Below, in pieces: positions 1 to 5,471 of a stretch of DNA of 7,717 nt (position 1 is its first letter; every line of letters starts with the position of its first letter). Where the stretch lies: contig JACCZR010000227.1 of NCBI GenBank assembly GCA_013695855.1, forward strand, positions 1 to 7,717, in the 5' to 3' direction. This DNA is from Thermoleophilaceae bacterium (GTDB lineage: Bacteria > Actinomycetota > Thermoleophilia > Solirubrobacterales > Thermoleophilaceae). A program made the translations under genes and the position numbers. The notes below the pieces were generated by a model. That model ran no database searches. It was not told the origin of the DNA and saw only the letters and a list, made by a program, of their open reading frames with translations.

Positions 1-2225
1 CGCCCGCGTCGCCCGCGCTCGGCGGCCGCGCCGGGGTCGCCCGCCACCTCGGCCATAAGCCGCGCCGCGTGGTCGAGGTCGGGGTCGGCCCAGCGCCCCT
101 CGGGCGGATAGGGGTCAGCGCCCTCGCCCACCTCGGCCTCCGCCCAGTCGACCAGGTAGGAGTTCTCCGCGGTCATGAAGTCGAGGTTGCCGGAGTAGCC
201 GGTGGCGATCACCGGGCGCCCGAGCCACATCGCCTCGGCCATCGTGTACCCGAAGCCCTCCGAGCGGTGCAGCGAGACGTAGCAGTCGCAGGAGGCCGTC
301 AGCGCGTCCTTCTCGGCCCGCGGCAGCACGGCGTCGAGCACCCGGACCTCGGGGTGGCGCGAGGCCGCGTCGAGCACCTCGCGGTGGCGCTCCGGGAAGC
401 GCTCGTGGGCAATGGACTTGATCACCAGTCGCGGGCCCGAGCCGGGCTCGAACGCCCGCGAGAACGCCTCGATCACCCCGAGCGGGTTCTTTCGCGTGAA
501 GACGCTGTTGTAGTCGAAGGAGAAGAGGAAGAGAAAGCCTTCGGAGGGGAGGCCCAGCTGCTCGCGCGAGCGGCTCTCGAAGGGCGGGACGTCGACGGGC
601 AGCGGAGCGGTGAACACCGGCACCGGCGAGACCGGCTCGAGGATGCGCGCCATGTGGCGTGAGATCACCCACACCTCGTCCACGACGTCGAAGGCGTCGA
701 GGTAGCGGTCGGGGAAGGGAGCGACCTCCCAGGCCCAGAGCCCGATCGAGTAGCGGTTGATGAAGAAGTCGGGCCCGACGGTGCGCGCGAAGCCGGGCAG
801 GGCATCGGCGTTCACGCACAGGAGGTTGGTGGCGTACGGGGCGTTGCGGGGTCCCTCGGCGTCCAGCGTCTCCCCGCGGGCCGAGGCCTCCGCCACCAGG
901 CCCACCGGCGCCACCGGCACGTCCGAAGCGCGCAGCCCCTCCACCACCTGGCGCCCAAGCTGACCCATGCCGAGCACCGCCTCGAAGTAGCCCGCCACGT
1001 TCACGCCGGCGTGCGCGCTCAGGGTGGCGCCCGAGCTGCGCGGCAGCAGGACGTCGGGGATGTCCGCCCGCCCGTAGACCTCCGCCCACGAGACCAGCCG
1101 CGCCGCGTCCACGCCGTCGAGCTCGGGGAAGTCGCGCCGCAGGTCGCGGCGCCCGCGCCAGAGCGCGTGCAGGTAGCGGTTTACCCCGGCATGTCCGCCC
1201 CGCTCGGCCGGGCTGGTCAGGTACTGCAGCAGCTCCCGGGCGCCGCGCTCGGTGAAGGGCGACTCCTCCAGGGCGCCCTCGAGCTCGGCCTGGCGGTAGG
1301 CGGCGCGCGTGGCCTTGTCGAGGTCCAGCCCGTTGGGCAGCGTCGTCCACGAGTAGGGCCAGCTCGAGGCCTCGCCCCAGCCGTTGGCCTCCAGCTGGTC
1401 GCCGTACTCGTCGCAGATCCGCCGCAGCGCCGAGCCACGCCGCATGGCGATGCGGTCCTGGTGCTTGGACAGCCGGCCCCGCTGGTCTGGGTCGTAGCCC
1501 GAAAAGTGAAAGAAGCGCAGCGGCCGGCCGTCCACCTCATAGCGCCCGCGGCTGAAGGTCAGCTCGCGGCTCGGAAGGTTCCAGTAGGCCACGTTGTAGC
1601 CGGGGTCGCGCAGCACGTGGAAGCTCGGCAGCAGCCCGGGCGCGAAGTCGATCCAGCGTTGATCGACGAACAGGCCCCGCTCCGGAGCGACTATGCAGTC
1701 ACGCTTGAGACGCTCGGACCACCAGTCGAGCAGGCGGTCGGTGTCCGCGTGAGCGCTCAGCCCCAGGAAGCCGAGGTTGAAGCAGCCCGCGATCAGGAGG
1801 TCGGTCTCGCTCGGCTTGCGCCCGTCGCGCGGCATGGGCTCGGTCAGGTGCGGCGTGACCACCATGTGGTGCTCGCTGAGCAGCGAGTCGATCTCGGACA
1901 GGTCGTCGTAGAGGCGGATGTCGGGATCGAGGTAGACGATCCGGTCGAGGCCCCGCCTTTCGAGCAGGTAGCGCAGAAGCCAGGGCTTCACCGCCGTCGA
2001 GAGCTCGAGCACGTTGTAGAGCGCCGCCATGCGGCTGAAGTGCTCGATCTGGAGATCCTCCGGCGTGAGGAGCTCGAAGCTCTCGCTCGCGCCATCCACG
2101 TAGCCCTCTGCAGCGTCGATCACCAGCACCCAGCAGCGATCGTCCGGGCGCTGCTCGGCGAACGAGCGCGCGAGCGTACGCGCGAAGGGGAGGTAGTTCT
2201 TGGCGATGATCGTGCACACGTCCAC
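1..2225 (-). CDS. Large two-domain glycosyltransferase (GT-A-like plus GT4/GT-B-like), partial at left edge
   Basis: The minus strand reads as one uninterrupted frame from GTG at 2225 to the window edge, at least 741 residues with no stop; the 3' end lies outside. The N-terminus, MDVCTIIAKNYLPFARTLAR, looks like a nucleotide-sugar transferase opening. The first ~300 residues have a GT-A/GT8-like pattern: metal-binding D-P-D at 100-102 (YLDPDIRLYD), FVDQRWID near 200 and HFSGYD at 240-245. From about residue 406 (AGVNVAGYFEAV) a GT-B fold begins, with RKNP at 578-581 and the GT4 signature EGFGYTMAE (E656 and E664, the E-x7-E donor-site pair) followed by GRPVIATGYSGN. It probably adds two sugars, or one GT half acts with a modified partner, in surface-glycan assembly in the cytoplasm. 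A TAG lies four codons upstream of the GTG, so the start is well bounded; no Shine-Dalgarno is seen. It diverges from an ABC glycan exporter. Sugar specificity cannot be read. Confidence 0.9.
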   Translation of the reverse strand, partial: MDVCTIIAKNYLPFARTLARSFAEQRPDDRCWVLVIDAAEGYVDGASESFELLTPEDLQIEHFSRMAALYNVLELSTAVKPWLLRYLLERRGLDRIVYLDPDIRLYDDLSEIDSLLSEHHMVVTPHLTEPMPRDGRKPSETDLLIAGCFNLGFLGLSAHADTDRLLDWWSERLKRDCIVAPERGLFVDQRWIDFAPGLLPSFHVLRDPGYNVAYWNLPSRELTFSRGRYEVDGRPLRFFHFSGYDPDQRGRLSKHQDRIAMRRGSALRRICDEYGDQLEANGWGEASSWPYSWTTLPNGLDLDKATRAAYRQAELEGALEESPFTERGARELLQYLTSPAERGGHAGVNRYLHALWRGRRDLRRDFPELDGVDAARLVSWAEVYGRADIPDVLLPRSSGATLSAHAGVNVAGYFEAVLGMGQLGRQVVEGLRASDVPVAPVGLVAEASARGETLDAEGPRNAPYATNLLCVNADALPGFARTVGPDFFINRYSIGLWAWEVAPFPDRYLDAFDVVDEVWVISRHMARILEPVSPVPVFTAPLPVDVPPFESRSREQLGLPSEGFLFLFSFDYNSVFTRKNPLGVIEAFSRAFEPGSGPRLVIKSIAHERFPERHREVLDAASRHPEVRVLDAVLPRAEKDALTASCDCYVSLHRSEGFGYTMAEAMWLGRPVIATGYSGNLDFMTAENSYLVDWAEAEVGEGADPYPPEGRWADPDLDHAARLMAEVAGDPGAAAERGRRG

Positions 2226-2264
2226 GGACCGCCAAGGCTAGATGGCTGCACTACCGTTCCCGCC
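2226..2264. promoter_or_regulatory. Compact divergent promoter region between glycosyltransferase and ABC exporter
   Basis: Only 39 bp separate the two proposed start codons. On the plus strand TACCGT (2252-2257) is a TAnnnT -10-like box, 7 nt before GTG 2265. On the minus strand TAGCCT (2240-2235) is a similar box, 9 nt before GTG 2225. No convincing -35 hexamer is seen on either strand and there is no Shine-Dalgarno in front of either start, so leaderless transcripts are inferred. Polymerase footprints for the two directions would overlap almost completely. Confidence 0.4.
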
Positions 2265-2306
2265 GTGTCCGCCGAGTCCGCCGTGTCCGCCGTGTCCGCC
2301 GTGTCC
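2262..2306. repeat. Five-copy 9-bp tandem repeat GCCGTGTCC at the ABC ATPase start
   Basis: Five direct units of GCCGTGTCC lie at 2262, 2271, 2280, 2289 and 2298. The second unit differs by one base (GCCGAGTCC). Nine bases is three codons, so the repeat reads Ala-Val-Ser in the ATPase frame and places GTG at 2265, 2283, 2292 and 2301. Changes in copy number would keep the frame but alter the N-terminal length and the number of possible starts. Confidence 0.9.
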
Positions 2307-3530
2307 CCCGACCCGCCGGCGGTGGCGGTCGAGTCCCTATCCAAGGGCTTCCGCCTGCCGCACGAGCAGGTGAACACGCTCAAGGAGCGCGCCATGCATC
2401 CCTTCCAGCGGCGAAGCTTCGAGCATCTGCACGCCCTGCGGGATGTCTCCTTCGATGTGCGCGAGGGTGAGTTCTTCGGGGTCGTGGGGCGCAACGGCAG
2501 CGGCAAGAGCACGCTGCTGAAGTGCCTGGCGGGGATCTACCGCGCCGACCGGGGCAGGATCCACCTGCGCGGGAGGATGGCCCCGTTCATCGAGCTCGGG
2601 GTGGGCTTCAACCCTGAGCTTCCGGCCCGTGACAACGTCTTCATCAACGCGATCATGCTCGGGCTGACCCCCGCCCAGGCGCGCGAGCGCTTCGACGCGA
2701 TCATCGCCTACGCCGAGCTCGAGGGCTTCATCGACCTCCGGCTCAAGAACTACTCGTCGGGCATGCAGGTGCGGCTGGCCTTCGCGGTGATGGTGCAGGT
2801 CGACGCCGACATCCTGCTCATCGACGAGGTGCTGGCCGTGGGCGACGCGGCGTTCCAGCAGAAGTGCTACGAGACTCTCGAAGAGCGCCGCCGCGCCGGC
2901 AAGACGATTCTCTTCGTGACCCACGACATGAACACGGTGGAGCAGGTGTGCGACCGTGCGATGCTGCTCGACGAGGGGCGCATGGTGGACCTTTCCGAGC
3001 CGCGCTCGATCGCCCGTCAGTACAACGCACTGAACTTCGGGCGCGCGGCCGAGGAGGTGCGCAGCGAGGGCGGGCGCACCGGCGACGGCGCAGCCGCGAT
3101 CCTCGACGCCTGGTTCGAGGACTCCGGCGGGCGCCGCGTCCCGGTGCTCGAACAGGGCGCCCGGGCCTCGTTCTGCCTGGAGGTCGAGCTGCGTGAGCCG
3201 GCTTCGGAGCCTGGCTTCGGCTTCTTGCTCGTCGACGAGCAGCACCGCCGGATCTTCGCCGTCAGCACCGCGTGGTCGGACACGCCGACGGGCGAGTTCG
3301 CCGCCGGGGACCGGGTTCGCGTGCGGGTCGACTTCGACAACACGCTGGCGCCCGCCCGCTACTTCGCATCGCCGATGGTCTCCCACCACGGTGTGGGCAG
3401 CGACCTGATGGACAGCCGCGACGAGCTGGTGTCGGTGGTCGTGCACGGCGGGCGCAAGGACGCAGGGCTGGTGAGCCTCCCGCACGAGATCTCACTGGAG
3501 CGCACGGGAGCGGCTGCGGCGGTCGAGTGA
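2265..3530 (+). CDS. ABC transporter ATP-binding protein, Wzt/TagH type, for polysaccharide export
   Basis: This is the cytoplasmic ATPase of an ABC-2 exporter that moves a lipid-linked glycan across the membrane. Counting from GTG 2265 (421 residues): Walker A GRNGSGKST 75-83, signature YSSGMQVRLAF from 163, Walker B ILLIDE 183-188, H-loop His220 in FVTHD. Opening motifs LSKGFRL and FIELGVGFNPEL are typical of the Wzt/TagH subgroup. Residues ~276-418 form a separate beta-rich domain (AAILDAWFED, FDNTLAPARYF) like the Wzt C-terminal carbohydrate-recognition domain, which in studied systems reads the glycan end. The start is uncertain. GTG 2265 is preferred because TACCGT lies 7 nt upstream, but GTG 2283, 2292, 2301 or 2322 would also keep the whole ATPase domain, and none has a Shine-Dalgarno. 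The 12 extra residues before 2301 come from the 9-bp repeat. It is followed directly by its permease and is divergent from a glycosyltransferase. Confidence 0.93.
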   Translation: MSAESAVSAVSAVSPDPPAVAVESLSKGFRLPHEQVNTLKERAMHPFQRRSFEHLHALRDVSFDVREGEFFGVVGRNGSGKSTLLKCLAGIYRADRGRIHLRGRMAPFIELGVGFNPELPARDNVFINAIMLGLTPAQARERFDAIIAYAELEGFIDLRLKNYSSGMQVRLAFAVMVQVDADILLIDEVLAVGDAAFQQKCYETLEERRRAGKTILFVTHDMNTVEQVCDRAMLLDEGRMVDLSEPRSIARQYNALNFGRAAEEVRSEGGRTGDGAAAILDAWFEDSGGRRVPVLEQGARASFCLEVELREPASEPGFGFLLVDEQHRRIFAVSTAWSDTPTGEFAAGDRVRVRVDFDNTLAPARYFASPMVSHHGVGSDLMDSRDELVSVVVHGGRKDAGLVSLPHEISLERTGAAAAVE

Positions 3531-3536
3531 GCGCGC

Positions 3537-3542
3537 GGGAGG
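3537..3542 (+). promoter_or_regulatory. Ribosome binding site GGGAGG deciding the permease start
   Basis: GGGAGG lies 8 nt before ATG 3551, an ideal spacing. This favours ATG 3551 over the in-frame GTG 3527, which overlaps the ATPase stop as GTGA but has no Shine-Dalgarno. Translation is probably still coupled to the ATPase because the site begins 7 nt after its stop codon. Confidence 0.7.
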
Positions 3543-3550
3543 TGTACGAG

Positions 3551-4372
3551 ATGAAGGGCCCAGCGGCGGTCAGCGGGGACTGGCGGCGCTTCCTCGACCT
3601 CACGCGCATGCTCGCGATCACCGACTTCAAGCTGCGCTTCTTCGGCTCGATCCTCGGCTACCTGTGGACGCTCATGCGCCCTCTGATGCTCTTCGGGGTG
3701 CTCTACGTGGTCTTCAGCCAGGTCGTTCGCCTCGGCGACCAGGTGCCCTTTTACCCCGTCGTGCTCCTGAGCGCGATGATCCTCTACTTCTACTTCTCGG
3801 AGGCGACCACCAAGGCCGTCACCTGCGTCGTCCAGAGCGAGAACCTGGTGCGCAAGATCCAGTTCCCGCGGCTCGCGATCCCGCTCGCGAGCGTCGGCGC
3901 GGTCTCGCTGCAGTTCGCGCTCAACCTCCTGGTGCTGTTGGCCTTCCTCGCGCTCTCGGGCGTCAAGCTGCACTCGAGCATCGTGCAGCTGCCGCTCATC
4001 CTCGTAGCGCTGCTGGCTCTCACCGCCGGGACCTCCATGCTGCTCTCGGCCGTCTACGTGGTGGCGCGTGACGTCGCGCCGATCTGGGAGGTGGTGATCC
4101 AGACGCTCTTCTACGCGACGCCGATCCTCTACCCGGTCGAGCTTCTCTCCCGTGAGTCGGAGTCGCTCGCGCGGGTGGCCATGGCCAATCCGCTCGCGGT
4201 GATCGTCCAGCAGATGCGCCACGCGGTCATCGACCCAACCGCCCCGAGCGCGGCCCAGGCGATCGGCGGATGGGGATGGATGCTCGTCCCGGCCGCCATC
4301 ACGGTCGCGCTGCTGATCGCCGGCTACGTGGTCTTCGACCGGATGGCTCCTCGCATAGCCGAGGAGCTGTAG
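3551..4372 (+). CDS. ABC-2 type permease, Wzm/TagG family, for polysaccharide export
   Basis: This is the membrane subunit partnering the upstream ATPase. From ATG 3551 it has 273 residues, the usual length for the family. An amphipathic N-terminus with DFKLRFFGSILGYLW (25-39) leads into about six hydrophobic segments: ~34-58, ~67-83, ~108-136, ~147-171, ~178-197 and ~245-266. Family motifs include VRKIQFPR (100-107) after the second helix and ARDVAPIWEV followed by LFYATPILYP (186-195), the re-entrant or loop segment typical of ABC-2 glycan exporters. The protein ends in a short cytoplasmic tail. GTG 3527 would add eight residues and overlap the ATPase stop by 4 bp; ATG 3551 is chosen for its strong ribosome site. 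It forms a two-gene operon with the ATPase. The substrate (O-antigen-like, teichoic or other glycan) is not determined by sequence. Confidence 0.94.
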   Translation: MKGPAAVSGDWRRFLDLTRMLAITDFKLRFFGSILGYLWTLMRPLMLFGVLYVVFSQVVRLGDQVPFYPVVLLSAMILYFYFSEATTKAVTCVVQSENLVRKIQFPRLAIPLASVGAVSLQFALNLLVLLAFLALSGVKLHSSIVQLPLILVALLALTAGTSMLLSAVYVVARDVAPIWEVVIQTLFYATPILYPVELLSRESESLARVAMANPLAVIVQQMRHAVIDPTAPSAAQAIGGWGWMLVPAAITVALLIAGYVVFDRMAPRIAEEL

Positions 4373-4407
4373 GCCACCGGCGGGTCGCGAGGCGCGTACT
4401 TCGCGGC

Positions 4408-4413
4408 TACCTT
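4408..4413 (+). promoter_or_regulatory. -10-like box TACCTT, leaderless promoter candidate
   Basis: TACCTT fits TAnnnT and sits exactly 7 nt before GTG 4421, which has no Shine-Dalgarno. No good -35 is visible. An imperfect inverted repeat, CGCGA (4386-4390) with TCGCG (4401-4405), lies just upstream and could be an operator or chance in GC-rich DNA. Confidence 0.4.
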
Positions 4414-4420
4414 GGACGCC

Positions 4421-4783
4421 GTGCGTTCGACCCCAGCGCTGAACGAGGACCTCATGCGCCTGGCCGTGGACAACCTCGCCGACGCGGTGACGATCCACGA
4501 CGCCACCGGCAACCTGCTCTACGCCAACGAGGCCACGGCCCGGATGATGGGGATGACCCTCGACGAGGTTCTCTCCGCGGCTCCGGGCTCCTGGACCGAG
4601 CACTTCGCGATGTACGACGAGAACGGGCGCGAGCTGCCCCACCGCCTGGTCGACGTGCTGCGCTCGGGGCCGGTCAAGAGCGCGGCGGAGCTGGTGGAGC
4701 GCCTGGATCGCGCCCTGCTCGACTTCCAGGGAAGCGAACAGCGCGACGACGTGGCCGTGCTGGTCCTGCGCCGGGAGCGCTGA
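4421..4783 (+). CDS. PAS domain joined to the extreme C-terminus of a SpoIIE/PP2C-type phosphatase (internal deletion product)
   Basis: The protein is 120 residues from GTG 4421; TTG 4412 would add three. Residues ~8-73 are a PAS sensor start (LADAVTIHDATGNLLYANEA, then MMGMTLDEVL and YDENGRELP). Residues ~75-118 instead match the tail of SpoIIE-family serine phosphatases: SAAELVERLDRALLDFQG, then RDDVAVLVLR, where the Asp pair 109-110 fits the last metal-binding position. The rest of the PAS fold, any GAF domain and the phosphatase core with its other metal ligands are absent. The frame is open across the join near residues 73-75 (about 4637-4645). In full-length relatives such proteins sense a signal and dephosphorylate anti-anti-sigma factors; this product should have no phosphatase activity. 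It may be a decaying gene, a still-expressed small PAS protein, or an assembly collapse. It stands alone, with its own promoter-like box. Confidence 0.75.
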   Translation: MRSTPALNEDLMRLAVDNLADAVTIHDATGNLLYANEATARMMGMTLDEVLSAAPGSWTEHFAMYDENGRELPHRLVDVLRSGPVKSAAELVERLDRALLDFQGSEQRDDVAVLVLRRER

Positions 4784-4787
4784 GCGC

Positions 4788-4802
4788 GGTGTCGACGACA
4801 CC
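4788..4802 (+). terminator. Short hairpin after the PAS remnant, possible terminator
   Basis: GGTGTC and GACACC form a perfect 6-bp stem with a 3-nt GAC loop, starting 5 nt after the stop codon. A second stem, CCTTCG (4825-4830) with CGAAGG (4842-4847), follows with an 11-nt loop. Neither has a T-tract, so termination is a weak inference. Confidence 0.25.
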
Positions 4803-4852
4803 TGGCACGCGGGACTCCCGAGAGCCTTCGAGCCGCCCGCGCGAAGGTGGCG

Positions 4853-4882
4853 TTGACCCAGCCACCACTTGCCGCATACGAT
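4853..4882 (+). promoter_or_regulatory. Sigma70-like promoter of the YceI-like gene, probably leaderless
   Basis: TTGACC (4853-4858) and TACGAT (4877-4882) are separated by 18 bp, close to the housekeeping sigma consensus. The ATG at 4890 lies 7 nt after the -10 box, where transcription should begin, and no Shine-Dalgarno precedes it. It is the best-formed promoter in the window. Confidence 0.6.
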
Positions 4883-4889
4883 CGCCCCG

Positions 4890-5438
4890 ATGAGCCTCAG
4901 CCCAGGTACCCGCGAGCTCGGGCCAGACGCCGGGAGCCTCGTGGTCAAGACCTACCGCGAGGGTTTGGCCGCCAAGGCCGGCCACGACCTGATCATCGAC
5001 GTCGGGCAGTGGCAGGCAGTGCTCGAGGTCGCAGACGGCCAGTCGCAGTCGAGCCTCGAGCTGAGCGCCCACTCCCGCTCGCTGCATCCCCGCGAGGGGG
5101 TGGGTGGAGTCAAGCCGCTCAGCGACAAGGATCGCGATGAGATCCGCAAGAACATCGACGAGAAGGTGCTGGGCGGGGAGCCGATCAGCTTCCGCTCGAG
5201 CGCTGTGGAGGACGCCGGCGACGGCGGCAGCCTGTCGGTGCGAGGAGAGCTCACCATGAACGGTCAGAGCGGTCCCGCGACCTTCGAGCTCGGCGTGGGC
5301 GCGGACGGCCACGTGACGGGGACGGCGGAGCTGGTGCAGAGCGAGTGGGGAATCAAGCCCTACAAGGGGCTGATGGGGGCGCTCAAGGTGCGCGACTCGC
5401 TCGAGGTCGTCTTCGAGGGCACCCTGCCGACCGACTGA
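4890..5438 (+). CDS. YceI-like family protein
   Basis: The protein has 182 residues from ATG 4890; an upstream in-frame ATG at 4869 would fall inside the promoter and is rejected. YceI proteins are lipocalin-like beta-barrels that bind isoprenoid or other amphipathic ligands. The pattern here includes KAGHDLIIDV (29-38), alternating hydrophobic beta strands, SLHPREGVGGVKPLSDKDR, a helix with EIRKNIDEKVLG, the ELTMNGQSG turn and the closing GIKPYKGLMGALKVRDSLEV, all typical of this subgroup. Unlike periplasmic E. coli YceI there is no signal peptide, so it is probably cytoplasmic. It is transcribed from its own promoter. The protease gene follows 33 bp later and may be read through. Ligand and role are unknown. 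Confidence 0.88.
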   Translation: MSLSPGTRELGPDAGSLVVKTYREGLAAKAGHDLIIDVGQWQAVLEVADGQSQSSLELSAHSRSLHPREGVGGVKPLSDKDRDEIRKNIDEKVLGGEPISFRSSAVEDAGDGGSLSVRGELTMNGQSGPATFELGVGADGHVTGTAELVQSEWGIKPYKGLMGALKVRDSLEVVFEGTLPTD

Positions 5439-5455
5439 TCAGGGCATCCGCGACC

Positions 5456-5461
5456 GAGGGG
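5456..5461 (+). promoter_or_regulatory. Ribosome binding site GAGGGG of the M43 protease
   Basis: GAGGGG lies 10 nt before GTG 5472 in the 33-bp gap after the YceI-like gene. It supports GTG 5472 as the start, unlike the apparently leaderless neighbours. Confidence 0.55.
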
Positions 5462-5471
5462 AAACAGCAGC

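Noticed and set aside
115..1350. A 411-residue minus-strand frame.
   Set aside because: It is Arg/Ala/Gly-rich, out of frame with the glycosyltransferase that carries clear motifs over the same bases, and is a typical high-GC shadow.
1011..2264. The ABC ATPase frame stays open upstream to 1011, giving an apparent 839-residue protein.
   Set aside because: The upstream part is antisense to the well-supported glycosyltransferase and shows no domain of its own; the ATPase homology begins only after about 2320.
2262..2306. Tandem repeat as a CRISPR array.
   Set aside because: Units are 9 bp, contiguous and without spacers.
2242..2330. ATG at 2242 followed by Cys-Pro-Pro repeats in another frame.
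   Set aside because: This is the 9-bp repeat read out of frame; it does not join the ATPase and has no ribosome site.
2337..3485. A 382-residue minus-strand frame over the ABC ATPase.
   Set aside because: It lies opposite Walker A, signature and Walker B coding and has a His/Val/Arg/Glu-rich shadow composition with no motif.
3359..4948. A 529-residue minus-strand frame across the permease, PAS remnant and YceI start.
   Set aside because: It crosses three genes and their promoters, is charged and His/Arg-rich without hydrophobic core patterns, and mirrors the permease codons.
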